From NCBI GenBank assembly GCA_026392415.1, contig JAPLCC010000050.1:1-64000 (forward strand): a stretch of DNA of 64,000 bases. The letters run 5' to 3'. Origin of the DNA: Propionibacteriales bacterium (GTDB lineage: Bacteria > Actinomycetota > Actinomycetes > Propionibacteriales > Nocardioidaceae). Both the position numbers and the translations under genes were made by a program. Below, piece by piece: positions 50,574 through 58,971 of this stretch (positions within the stretch are counted from its first letter, which is position 1; the number at the start of each line of letters is the position of its first letter). The notes under the pieces were generated by a model. That model made no database searches. It was given only the letters and a program-made list of their open reading frames with translations, and was not told the origin of the DNA.

Positions 50574-51343
50574 CCGGCCACCCGGGCGACGAAGGCCGCG
50601 GACTGTTCGAAGATCGTCGGGGCGTCGTTGTCGATCGTGGCGACGTGAAAGCTCTCGGGCAGCGGGACGCGGGTGACATCGCTCGAGGAGATCCGGCTCA
50701 GGATGATCTTCTCGGAGGAGTCGTCGACCACGTGGTCGTCGTCGGCGCGGAAGTAGATGAGCGGCGCCTTGATCTTCGGCAGGTCCGCGATCAGACCGGG
50801 CCAGGCCTTCATCATCGAGTGCGCCGCCTTGAGCGGGGTGCGGTCGTAGCCGTGCTCGTCGACGCCCTCCTTCTTGATGTCGTTTCCGATCGCCGGGAAC
50901 GACGGGACCAGGTGCTTCAGGACGGGCAGCAGTTTCACGTCGAGGCGCTTGGTCGACACCGCGGGGTTGACCAGCATCACGCCCGCGATGTCGTCGTTGC
51001 GGGCCTCGGCCAACTGGATCACCTGAGCGCCACCCATCGACAGCCCGCCGATGACGACAGCGTCGTGGTCGGCCCGCAAGGCGTCGAACGCCGAGACGAC
51101 CTCGGCGTGCCAGTCCGCCCAGGTGCGCTGGTTGAGGTCCTGCCACGTGGTGCCGTGCCCGGGCAGCAGGGGCACGACGACGCCGTACCCCCGGGCGCCG
51201 AGATACTCGCCCCACGGGCGCATCGAGGCCGGCGACCCGGTGAAGCCGTGGCTGAGCAGCACCCCGATCCGGCGTCCGCCGGTCAGCTCGGGGCGGGCGG
51301 CGATCGAAAGGGGCGCGGTGACGGAGGCAGGGCTGGGCGGCAT
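50570..51343 (-). CDS. Alpha/beta hydrolase (esterase/monoacylglycerol lipase-like)
   Basis: A 257-aa hydrolase: VLLSHGFTGSPASM oxyanion region, nucleophile elbow GLSMGG, acid in FRADDDHVVDD and His in SFHVAT. It lacks a signal peptide. It is likely an esterase or lipase acting on lipid or carboxylester substrates. ATG 51343 is chosen; the frame extends to 51463 across the plsC promoter. First gene of a pair with the HTTM-like protein. Confidence 0.86.
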   Translation of the reverse strand: MPPSPASVTAPLSIAARPELTGGRRIGVLLSHGFTGSPASMRPWGEYLGARGYGVVVPLLPGHGTTWQDLNQRTWADWHAEVVSAFDALRADHDAVVIGGLSMGGAQVIQLAEARNDDIAGVMLVNPAVSTKRLDVKLLPVLKHLVPSFPAIGNDIKKEGVDEHGYDRTPLKAAHSMMKAWPGLIADLPKIKAPLIYFRADDDHVVDDSSEKIILSRISSSDVTRVPLPESFHVATIDNDAPTIFEQSAAFVARVAG

Positions 51344-51480
51344 GGCGTGATTGTGCCGCACGATCAGGGGTGGACGCGGGTGTCCGGGGAACCGCGTCGA
51401 GGCACTAGTCTCTCGACCAGGTGCTTCGTGCTCGGGCGGGGCATCGTCGGTGGACAGGTCCAAGGGGAAGGTGCAGTCGG

Positions 51481-52209
51481 TTGTTCTACTGGTTCCTCAA
51501 GTTCATCGCCCTCGGGCCGTTGCTGAAGCTGGTCTTCCGCCCGCGCGCCGACGGTGTCGAGAACGTCCCGTCCCAGGGCCCGGCGATCCTCGCGAGCAAC
51601 CACCTCTCCTACGCCGACTGGCTGTTCATGCCGCTGGTGATCCCGCGGATGGTGCGCTTCGTCGCCAAGGCGGAGTACTTCACCAGCCCCGGCATCAAGG
51701 GCTGGCTCCAGAAGACCTTCTTCAGTGGCACCGGAAACATTCCGATCGACCGCACCAGCGGTGACGCGGCCTCTGGTGCCCTCGTCTCGGCGAAGCGGGT
51801 GCTGGCCGAGAACGAGCTCTTCGGCATCTACCCCGAAGGCACCCGGTCGCACGACGGCCGGCTCTACCGTGGCAAGACCGGCATCGCCCGGCTCGCCCTG
51901 GAGACGGGTGTCCCGGTGATCCCGGTCGCCGTCGTCGGCACCGACCTGGTGGCGCCGCCCGGCAAGAAGTTCGGCCGGATCACCCGCCCGACCGTGCGCT
52001 TCGGCAAGCCGATGGACTTCTCGCGCTACGCCGGTCTGGAGAACGATCGCTTCATCCTGCGGTCGATCACCGACGAGATCATGTACGAGATCATGCGGCT
52101 CTCCGGTCAGGAGTACGTCGACATGTATGCCTCCCGTGCCAAGGAGGAGTCGAAGAAGGCCGAGCGCGCCGAGCGCGGCGAGGGCGAAGAGCGAAAGATC
52201 GCGTCCTGA
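51481..52209 (+). CDS. plsC: 1-acyl-sn-glycerol-3-phosphate acyltransferase (PlsC-like)
   Basis: A 242-aa acyltransferase with NHLSYAD (HX4D catalytic motif), IPIDRTSGD and YPEGTRSHDGRLYRGKTG, and a charged C-terminal tail. It follows Rv2182c closely. TTG 51481 is the proposed start because homologues begin at LFYWFLKFIALGPL and AAGGGGAAGG lies about 10 nt upstream; GTG 51421 is the longer alternative. A TAGTCT hexamer (51406-51411) probably gives the transcript start. It adds an acyl chain to lysophosphatidate in phospholipid synthesis. Confidence 0.88.
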   Translation: MFYWFLKFIALGPLLKLVFRPRADGVENVPSQGPAILASNHLSYADWLFMPLVIPRMVRFVAKAEYFTSPGIKGWLQKTFFSGTGNIPIDRTSGDAASGALVSAKRVLAENELFGIYPEGTRSHDGRLYRGKTGIARLALETGVPVIPVAVVGTDLVAPPGKKFGRITRPTVRFGKPMDFSRYAGLENDRFILRSITDEIMYEIMRLSGQEYVDMYASRAKEESKKAERAERGEGEERKIAS

Positions 52210-52220
52210 CCGACTCCCTG

Positions 52221-53372
52221 GTGAGCAGCGGTACGACGACCCGGGCTGCGGTCGCCGTCGAGAACCGGATGTTCCGGGCACTCGCGGTGCTGCGCGTGGT
52301 CGTGCTCGCCTACACGGTGGCCATCAACGCCTACCGCAACAACTTCGAGCATCCCGCTCTCGGCTGGTCGTGCATCGGCATCATGGTGGTCGGCACGATC
52401 GCGTCGATCGTCGTCTACGCCGCTCCGGAGCGGCGGCTCCCAGCGATCCTCGTCGCCGACCTCGCGCTCGCCGTGGCGATGCTGCTTGCGACGCCCGTCA
52501 TCAAGGGGGAGTGGTTCCACGCCACGATCCCCGGCTACTTCATCGTGGGTGCGCTGCTGGCCTGGGCGGTCCGCTACGGCTGGCGCGGCGGCACCGCTGC
52601 AGCTGTCCTGCTCGGCGGGATCGACCTGCTCATCCGCCGCGATGTCAGCCAGCAGGACTGGGCCAACGTGTTCCTCCTGCTGCTCGGCGGCTCGATGGTC
52701 GGGTTCCTGTGCGAGTCGCTCACGACGATGGCCGCGGACCGTGACCGGGCGCAGCGGGAGGCGGCTGCTGCCGCCGAACGGGCCCGGCTGGCGCGGGTGG
52801 TTCATGACGGCGTGCTCCAGGTGCTGGCGCTCATGCAGCGGCGCGGTGGTGAGCTCGGCGGCGAGGCCGCCGAACTGGGCAGGCTCGCCGGTGCCCAGGA
52901 GCAGGCACTGCGGACCCTGATCCGGTCGCAGGACTCGGTCACGCCCGCTCGCGCTGCAGGAGTCAGTGCGGATCTGGCCGCAGCCCTGGGCGGGCTCGGC
53001 GCCCGCGCCCGCACCGAGGTGGCGTTGCCTGCCGGCGCGGTCGACCTCCCGGCGCATGCGGTCGCCGAGATCACGGCCGTCGCGAAGGCGTGTCTCGACA
53101 ATGTCAGCCGGCACGTCGGTGAGGACGCCCCGGCGTGGATCCTGCTCGAGGACCTCGGCAACCGGGTCGAGGTCACTGTGCGTGACGAGGGACCCGGCAT
53201 CGCGCCAGGTCGCCTCGAGGAGGCAGAGCACCAGGGCCGACTCGGTGTGCTCGAATCGATCCGCGGCCGGATCCGCGACCTTGGCGGGGAGGCCACCCTG
53301 GACACCGGGTCCTACGGGACGGAGTGGACCTTCGTGGTCCCGCGCCCCGGCTCGCCAGGAGGAGACCGATGA
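52221..53372 (+). CDS. macS: MacS-family sensor histidine kinase
   Basis: A 383-aa kinase with five or six N-terminal helices, a HisKA_3-like ARVVHDGVLQVLALM phospho-acceptor helix and a HATPase_c domain with KACLDNVSRHVGED (N box) and VRDEGPGI (G1 box). The short transmembrane sensor and the plsC neighbour match the MacS family of actinobacteria. GTG 52221 lies 11 nt after plsC; the stop overlaps the flavin-reductase-like gene (ATGA). Confidence 0.88.
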   Translation: MSSGTTTRAAVAVENRMFRALAVLRVVVLAYTVAINAYRNNFEHPALGWSCIGIMVVGTIASIVVYAAPERRLPAILVADLALAVAMLLATPVIKGEWFHATIPGYFIVGALLAWAVRYGWRGGTAAAVLLGGIDLLIRRDVSQQDWANVFLLLLGGSMVGFLCESLTTMAADRDRAQREAAAAAERARLARVVHDGVLQVLALMQRRGGELGGEAAELGRLAGAQEQALRTLIRSQDSVTPARAAGVSADLAAALGGLGARARTEVALPAGAVDLPAHAVAEITAVAKACLDNVSRHVGEDAPAWILLEDLGNRVEVTVRDEGPGIAPGRLEEAEHQGRLGVLESIRGRIRDLGGEATLDTGSYGTEWTFVVPRPGSPGGDR

Positions 53373-53875
53373 CCATTCACAGCGGCCATCCGTTCGCAGC
53401 GCCGGACCCCGATCCCGCCCGGCGATTCCGCGGTCGCATCGGTGGTGCGGTCACCCTGTGGACCGCGGGTCAGGAGCCGTCCTGCGCCGGCCTCACGGTC
53501 TCGTCCCTGATGGTGGCGCTCGGACCGGCCCCGTCGATCCTTGCCCTCCTCGATCCGGACGCCGACCTGGTCGACGTGCTCCGCGACGGCGGCGTGGGTG
53601 TCGTGCAGCTGCTCACGTGGGCCGATCGCGACCTGGCGGAGGCCTTCGCAGGCACTGCTCCCGCGCCGGGCGGGCCATTCAGGCAAGCTGAGTTCCTCGT
53701 CACCGGCCACGGTCCGCGTCTTGCGTCGGCACGCACCTGGGCGGAGGTGCGACTGGTCGGTGAACGCGAGGTCGGCTGGTCGGTCGAGGTCGAGGTGGCG
53801 ATCGAGACGGTCGAGATCGACGACGAGGCCGACGACGCGTTGCTCCATCGGCGAGGGCGCTTCCACCGGGCATGA
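53369..53875 (+). CDS. Flavin reductase-like (FMN-binding split-barrel) protein
   Basis: A 168-aa protein with the split-barrel pattern GGAVTLWTAG and CAGLTVSSLMVALGPAPSIL, which resembles flavin reductase/FMN-binding proteins. ATG 53369 follows AGGAGGAG and overlaps the kinase stop. It is placed between the sensor kinase and its regulator, which is unusual and suggests a link to the signal (redox or flavin) or simple co-regulation. Confidence 0.72.
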   Translation: MTIHSGHPFAAPDPDPARRFRGRIGGAVTLWTAGQEPSCAGLTVSSLMVALGPAPSILALLDPDADLVDVLRDGGVGVVQLLTWADRDLAEAFAGTAPAPGGPFRQAEFLVTGHGPRLASARTWAEVRLVGEREVGWSVEVEVAIETVEIDDEADDALLHRRGRFHRA

Positions 53876-53886
53876 CGCTGCCCGTC

Positions 53887-53892
53887 TAGGGT
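53887..53892 (+). promoter_or_regulatory. -10 hexamer of macR (TAGGGT)
   Basis: TAGGGT, a 6-nt spacer, then ATG 53899. The response regulator can therefore be transcribed apart from the kinase gene. Confidence 0.5.
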
Positions 53893-53898
53893 CGACCC

Positions 53899-54543
53899 AT
53901 GTCCGATCCGATCCGGGTGATGGTCGTCGACGACCACCCGATGTGGCGCGAGGCGGTCGAGCGCGACCTGACGGCCGCGGGGTTCACCGTCGTCGCGACC
54001 GCCGCCACCGGCACCGAGGCGATCAACCGGTTCCTGGCCACCCGGCCGCAGGTCGTCGTGCTCGACCTGCAGATCCCCGAGCCCAGCGGGGTCGAGGTGA
54101 CGGCAAGCGTGCTGGCCAGTGACCCGTCGTCACGGGTGCTGATCCTGTCGGCGTCGGGGGAGCAGGACGACGTCCTCGCCGCAGTGAAGGCCGGAGCGAC
54201 GGGCTATCTCGTGAAGTCGGCGTCGCGCGAGGAGTTGATCGCCGCCGTACGCCGTGTCGCTGCGGGTGACAGCGTGTTCACGCCCGGCCTGGCCGCACTG
54301 GTGCTGGGGGAGTTCCGGCGGATGAACGCCCCGACGACGCCGCCGGGCGAGCAGCTGACCGAGCGCGAGACCGAGATCCTCAAGATGGTCGCCAAGGGGA
54401 TGTCCTACAAACAGATCGCCGAGCGGCTCGTGCTCTCGCACCGCACGGTGCAGAACCACGTGCAGAACACCTTGCGCAAGCTGCAGATGCACAACCGTGT
54501 CGAACTGACCCGGTACGTCATCGAGCAGGGCCTCGATGACTGA
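53899..54543 (+). CDS. macR: LuxR/NarL-family response regulator (MacR-like)
   Basis: A 214-aa regulator: receiver with D11-D12, phospho-acceptor D56 (VVLDLQIPEP) and K in YLVKSA, then the LuxR HTH with LTERETEILKMVAKGMSYKQ and SHRTVQNHVQNTLRKL. It pairs with the MacS-like kinase. The stop overlaps the start of the coiled-coil gene. Confidence 0.92.
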   Translation: MSDPIRVMVVDDHPMWREAVERDLTAAGFTVVATAATGTEAINRFLATRPQVVVLDLQIPEPSGVEVTASVLASDPSSRVLILSASGEQDDVLAAVKAGATGYLVKSASREELIAAVRRVAAGDSVFTPGLAALVLGEFRRMNAPTTPPGEQLTERETEILKMVAKGMSYKQIAERLVLSHRTVQNHVQNTLRKLQMHNRVELTRYVIEQGLDD

Positions 54544-55435
54544 CGACCTGCTCGACATTGCCGACGAGCTCTACGCATTGCCGCTCGCCGAGTTCACTCC
54601 CGCGCGCGATGCACGGGTCAAGGAGCTCAAGGGCACGCCCCTGGCTGCCCGGGTCAAGACGTTGCGCAAACCCGGCACAGCCGCGTGGGTGATCAACCTG
54701 CTCGTCCGCCGTGAGGGTGCCCAGGTCGACCAGGTCCTGAGCGTCGGCGCCGCGCTCCGCGAGGCGCAGCAGGCCATGTCGGCGGGGGAGCTGCGGGCGC
54801 TGACCAGGCAGCGGCGCCAGGTCACTGCGGCCGTCACCACCCAGGCTCGCCGACTCGCCGGCGACGAGGGGTTGCGGGTGACGGAGGCCGTCGCCGAGCA
54901 GGTCGAAGCCACCCTGACCGCTGCGATGGTGGACGCCTCCTGCGGTCGCGCGGTGCGCAGCGGACTGCTCGTCACGGCCCTGCACACGACCGGAGTGGAG
55001 CCAGTGGACCCCGCCGATCTGGCCGGGGCGATCGCCGTGCCGGAAGCGCTCGGGTTCGAGGCCACCGCCCGCGAAGCGGTCGTCCCCGGGCCGCCCGACC
55101 TGCACGTCGTACCGGACCCCGATCGGGTCGCGAAGGCGCTCGCGGCCGCGGAGGAGCGACTGGCCGCAGCCGTCGACGAGTTCGACGACGCGAGCGCCAC
55201 GCACGACGATGCGCTCGTCGAGGTCTCCCGACTCTCTGCGCGGGCGCTGCAGCTGCAGGCGGAGATCGACGAGCACCGGCGCGCGCTCGCGGACCTCGAG
55301 GAGGAGTCGGAGAGCGTCGAGGAAGAGCTCGGCGAGGCCGAGGAGGCCCGGGACGCAGCTGCCGCCGACCTGCGGACGGCCATCGCCGAGCGGGACGCGG
55401 CGCAACAGACGGTGGAGCGGGCCCAGCGCCGCTGA
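54536..55435 (+). CDS. Coiled-coil protein of unknown function
   Basis: A 299-aa soluble, Ala/Glu-rich protein. The N-terminal 120 residues are helical with basic patches (KTLRKPGTAAWVINLLVRRE), followed by a linker and a C-terminal coiled coil (about 195-299). I do not recognise a family with certainty. It overlaps the regulator gene by 8 bp, so it shares its transcript. Confidence 0.75.
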   Translation: MTDDLLDIADELYALPLAEFTPARDARVKELKGTPLAARVKTLRKPGTAAWVINLLVRREGAQVDQVLSVGAALREAQQAMSAGELRALTRQRRQVTAAVTTQARRLAGDEGLRVTEAVAEQVEATLTAAMVDASCGRAVRSGLLVTALHTTGVEPVDPADLAGAIAVPEALGFEATAREAVVPGPPDLHVVPDPDRVAKALAAAEERLAAAVDEFDDASATHDDALVEVSRLSARALQLQAEIDEHRRALADLEEESESVEEELGEAEEARDAAAADLRTAIAERDAAQQTVERAQRR

Positions 55436-55445
55436 CGGCCTCGGT

Positions 55446-56264
55446 TCAGCCCTGGTCGTGCACGATCGCCAGGATCCGCTCGTCGATCCACGAGAGGTCG
55501 GGCGCGACCCGCATCTCGTAGTTCTCGGTGCCGACCCAGGTGGCGAAGTCGCGGTGGCCGGCACCAGCGGCGAAGGCCTCCAGCTCGGCCCGCAGGGCGT
55601 CGTCGACGTCGACCTTCTCGTCCTCGGTCGACGCCGTGAGATAGAGCTCGTGGAGGTCCAGGAGTCGCGCCAACTCGTCGATCGGGGCTTCGTGGTCGTC
55701 CACGCGGAGATCGACGGCAACGTCGTCGAGACCGCCGTAGCCGGCTTCGTCGCGAACCACGAGGATCGCGGCGGACTGGCGGCCCCGGCGGTCCCCACCG
55801 GCGGCGTCGCCCGCTGCGAGCGCGGCGAGCAGGCGGTCCTGGAGCGGTGCGTCGGCCTTGCTCTCGAGCCAGGCCTCCTCCATCGCCTCCACGACCTCCG
55901 GGCCCGCCAGGCAGTTGCCCTGGATCGCCCAGCCCTCGCCGGTCCGGCTGCCGGCCCACGGGATGCATTCGGCGCCGGTGTGGGAGGCCGCACCGCCGTC
56001 GAGGTCGACGATGCCGACCTGACGCTGTGCGCGGCCCTCGTCCTCCTCGATCAGCCGCTGCAGCGCGACCGAAGCGGTGGCTCCTTCGTCGAGGTGGGAC
56101 AGGGCCAGCCCCTTGTAGGCGACGTTGGCGTCGGCCTGGGTGGCGACCGCGCCGACGCCGGCCACGGCAGCCGGCACCGCCGACCCGACAGCAAGGAACT
56201 TGGACGCAACGGCCACGCCCCACGACTCACCGTCGGCGGATCTGGCCACGATCGAGAAGGTCAT
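55446..56264 (-). CDS. DUF1028 family protein (Ntn-hydrolase-like)
   Basis: A 272-aa protein with MTFSIVARSADGESWGVAVAS at the N-terminus and a C-terminal region with RLLDLHELYL (peptidoglycan-binding-like in other members). DUF1028 proteins have an Ntn-hydrolase fold and no settled function. ATG 56264 has TACGGT (56271-56276) 6 nt upstream; the pfkA start is only 29 nt away on the other strand. Confidence 0.9.
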   Translation of the reverse strand: MTFSIVARSADGESWGVAVASKFLAVGSAVPAAVAGVGAVATQADANVAYKGLALSHLDEGATASVALQRLIEEDEGRAQRQVGIVDLDGGAASHTGAECIPWAGSRTGEGWAIQGNCLAGPEVVEAMEEAWLESKADAPLQDRLLAALAAGDAAGGDRRGRQSAAILVVRDEAGYGGLDDVAVDLRVDDHEAPIDELARLLDLHELYLTASTEDEKVDVDDALRAELEAFAAGAGHRDFATWVGTENYEMRVAPDLSWIDERILAIVHDQG

Positions 56265-56270
56265 GGGCCA

Positions 56271-56287
56271 ACCGTAGGACGTAGGGT
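56271..56287. promoter_or_regulatory. Back-to-back leaderless promoters of the DUF1028 gene and pfkA
   Basis: TACGGT (minus, 56271-56276) and TAGGGT (plus, 56282-56287) are 5 bp apart, each 6 nt before its start codon. The polymerase footprints must overlap, so the two genes may compete or be co-regulated. Confidence 0.5.
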
Positions 56288-56293
56288 CGAGAC

Positions 56294-57322
56294 ATGCGCG
56301 TAGGAGTGCTCACTGGTGGTGGCGACTGTCCCGGTCTCAACGCGGTCATCCGGGCGGTGGTCCGCAAGGGAGTGAACGAACACGGCTTCGAGTTCGTGGG
56401 CTTCCGTGACGGCTGGCGGGGGCCGCTCGAGGGCATCACGATGCCGCTCGGCATCGAGCAGTGCCGGGGAATCCTGCCGCGAGGCGGCACCATCCTCGGT
56501 TCCTCGCGGACCAACCCGTTCGCCGTCGAGGGCGGTGTGCAGCAGATCAAGGACAACCTGGCCGCGGCCGACGTCGAGGCCCTGGTCGCGATCGGCGGTG
56601 AGGACACGCTCGGCGTCGCCACGAAGCTCGCCGAGCTCGGCGTCAACGTCGTCGGGGTCCCGAAGACCATCGACAACGACCTCTCCGGCACCGACTTCAC
56701 GTTCGGCTTCGACACCGCGGTCAACATCGCGACCGAGGCGATCGACCGGCTGCACACGACGGCGGAGTCGCACCACCGCGTCCTCGTCGTCGAGGTGATG
56801 GGCCGGCACGCGGGCTGGATCGCCCTGCACTCCGGCATCGCGGGCGGTGCCAGCGCCGTCCTGATCCCCGAGGTGCCCTTCGACATCGATGCCGTCTGCG
56901 CGCACGTGATGACCCGTTTCAAGAGCGAGTACGCCCCGATCATCGTCGTCTCGGAGGGCGCCCTGCCGGCCGACGGCACCGGGATGATCCTGGCCAGCGG
57001 CGAGAAGGACGCGTTCGGACACGTCCGGCTCGGCGGGATCGGCGACCGCCTCGCCAGCGAGATCGAGCACCGCACGGGCAAGGAGGCGCGGGCCGTCGTC
57101 CTCGGTCACATCCAGCGCGGCGGCACGCCATCGGCGTTCGACCGCTGGCTGGCGACCCGATTCGGGCTGCAGGCGATCGGCGCCGTCGCCGACGGTGACT
57201 ACGGCGTCATGGTGGCTCTGCGCGGGACAAACATCGTGCGCGTCCCGCTCATCGAGGGCACCGGTGAGCTGAAGGTCGTCAGCCCCGAGGAGTACGCCGA
57301 GGCGCAGGTCTTCTTCGGCTAG
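56294..57322 (+). CDS. pfkA: 6-phosphofructokinase (actinobacterial mixed-type clade)
   Basis: A 342-aa PFK of usual length, starting MRVGVLTGGGDCPGLN. Donor-site residues are GGEDT (101-105) and PKTIDND (123-129): K124 replaces the Gly typical of ATP-PFK, as in PPi-type enzymes, while some actinobacterial enzymes with this pattern use ATP. So the donor (ATP or PPi) is unresolved. It commits fructose 6-phosphate to glycolysis. The gene is leaderless (TAGGGT at 56282). Confidence 0.94.
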   Translation: MRVGVLTGGGDCPGLNAVIRAVVRKGVNEHGFEFVGFRDGWRGPLEGITMPLGIEQCRGILPRGGTILGSSRTNPFAVEGGVQQIKDNLAAADVEALVAIGGEDTLGVATKLAELGVNVVGVPKTIDNDLSGTDFTFGFDTAVNIATEAIDRLHTTAESHHRVLVVEVMGRHAGWIALHSGIAGGASAVLIPEVPFDIDAVCAHVMTRFKSEYAPIIVVSEGALPADGTGMILASGEKDAFGHVRLGGIGDRLASEIEHRTGKEARAVVLGHIQRGGTPSAFDRWLATRFGLQAIGAVADGDYGVMVALRGTNIVRVPLIEGTGELKVVSPEEYAEAQVFFG

Positions 57323-57371
57323 GCCATCGCCGTGCCACGCCGTCCGGCGGCGGGCCCAGTGCTTCCCTTTC

Positions 57372-57390
57372 GCCTCGCGCTGCGCGAGGC
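57372..57390 (+). terminator. Hairpin between pfkA and the APC permease
   Basis: GCCTCGCG-CTG-CGCGAGGC, an 8-bp stem with 3-nt loop, 50 nt after the pfkA stop and 45 nt before the permease ATG. No U-tract; it may be an attenuator. Confidence 0.4.
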
Positions 57391-57435
57391 TGGGCTCAGG
57401 GAGACCAGGCTCCACCTCGGGAAGGAAACGAACAC

Positions 57436-58938
57436 ATGGCGACCGACACGTCCGGCGTGACGACACAGGATGGCTCCAGCCAGCCAGAGCTCAAGCGGGT
57501 CCTGGGCCCCGGGCTGCTGCTGCTGTTCATCGTCGGGGACATCCTCGGCGCCGGTGTCTACGCCGTCACCGGTCGCCTCGCAGGTCAGGTCGGCGGCATC
57601 GCCTGGTTGCCGTTCCTCGTCGCCTTCGCGGTCGCCACACTCACGGCGTTCTCCTACCTCGAGCTGGTCACGAAGTACCCCCAGGCCGCTGGCGCCGCGT
57701 TGTACACGCACAAGGCGTTCGGCATCCACTTCATCACGTTCCTCGTGGCGTTCACGGTGATCTGTTCGGGCATCACCAGTGCCTCGACGTCGGCCAACCT
57801 CCTGGCCAACAACCTGTTGCTCGGGCTCAACGAGATCTGGTCGGGCGTGCCGACGACCCCGGGCTGGGCGCTGTTCGTGGCCCTGGTGTTCATGGCCCTG
57901 CTCGCCCTGATCAACCTGCGCGGAGTCGGCGAGAGCGTGAAGTTCAACGTGATCCTGACGCTGATCGAGATGGCAGCGCTGGCCATCGTCATCGCCATCG
58001 GGTTCTCCGTGATGGTCAAGGGTGACGGTGACTTCGAACGGATCACGGTCTTCGAGAGCCCCTCGGACAAGGGCATGTTCATGGCGGTCACCATCGCCAC
58101 CGCCATCGCGTTCTTCTCGATGGTCGGCTTCGAGGACTCGGTGAACATGGTCGAGGAGACCAAGAACCCCGAGAAGATCTTCCCGAGGATGATGCTGACC
58201 GGCCTCGGCATCGCCGTGGTCATCTACATGCTGGTGGCCATCTCGGTGATCATCGTGATTCCGCCCGGCCAGATCGGTACGCCGACCAACGAGGACGCCG
58301 GAATCCTGATCGACGTCGTGAAACGGGGTGCCCCGGACATCCCGATCGATGACTTCTTCCCGTTCATGACCGTCTTCGCCGTCGCCAACACGGCGCTGAT
58401 CAACATGCTGATGGCCAGCCGGCTGCTCTACGGCATGGCACAGCAGAACGTGTTGCCGCCGGTGCTCGGAAAGGTGCTGCCGGGTCGCCGGACCCCGTAC
58501 GCCGCGATCGCGTTCACGACGCTGCTCGCGATGGCCCTGATCATCGCCGTGGTGAAGCTGCGCGACGCCAAGCTCGGCGACGCCGACGACGGCACCCAGG
58601 TGTCGGTCGTCAGTGCGTTGTCCGGCACCACCGGCCTCCTGTTGCTGGCCGTGTTCTCGATCGTCAACGTCTGTTGCCTGATCCTGCGCCGCGAGCCGGA
58701 CAGCGGCCACTTCAAGGCGCCGACGGCCGTGCCGGTCCTCGGTGCTGCGTTCTGTCTCTACCTGCTCGGTCCGTGGGCGCGGTTGGCGCCCGACCGCATC
58801 CAGTACGTCATCGCCGGGTTCATGCTGGCGCTCGGTGTGCTGCTCTGGGGCATCACCCGGATCTTCCACAAGCCCGAGGGCGGGCAGTTCGCCGACATCG
58901 AGCACATGGACATCGATCCCACGGATGACCCGCGCTAG
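57436..58938 (+). CDS. APC-superfamily amino acid permease
   Basis: A 500-aa permease with twelve helices; GPGLLLLFIVGDILGAGVYA at helix 1 holds the conserved unwound G(A/D)xxGAG segment. The C-terminus is a short acidic tail. The substrate is not readable. ATG 57436 follows GGAAGGAA. A leaderless aroG gene follows 33 nt later. Confidence 0.9.
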   Translation: MATDTSGVTTQDGSSQPELKRVLGPGLLLLFIVGDILGAGVYAVTGRLAGQVGGIAWLPFLVAFAVATLTAFSYLELVTKYPQAAGAALYTHKAFGIHFITFLVAFTVICSGITSASTSANLLANNLLLGLNEIWSGVPTTPGWALFVALVFMALLALINLRGVGESVKFNVILTLIEMAALAIVIAIGFSVMVKGDGDFERITVFESPSDKGMFMAVTIATAIAFFSMVGFEDSVNMVEETKNPEKIFPRMMLTGLGIAVVIYMLVAISVIIVIPPGQIGTPTNEDAGILIDVVKRGAPDIPIDDFFPFMTVFAVANTALINMLMASRLLYGMAQQNVLPPVLGKVLPGRRTPYAAIAFTTLLAMALIIAVVKLRDAKLGDADDGTQVSVVSALSGTTGLLLLAVFSIVNVCCLILRREPDSGHFKAPTAVPVLGAAFCLYLLGPWARLAPDRIQYVIAGFMLALGVLLWGITRIFHKPEGGQFADIEHMDIDPTDDPR

Positions 58939-58959
58939 TTGGGCTGCGGCGCTGCGCCG

Positions 58960-58965
58960 TACCCT
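58960..58965 (+). promoter_or_regulatory. -10 hexamer of aroG (TACCCT)
   Basis: TACCCT is 6 nt before GTG 58972. GGAGG lies just 1 nt before the start, too close for a ribosome site, favouring leaderless initiation. Confidence 0.5.
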
Positions 58966-58971
58966 TGGAGG

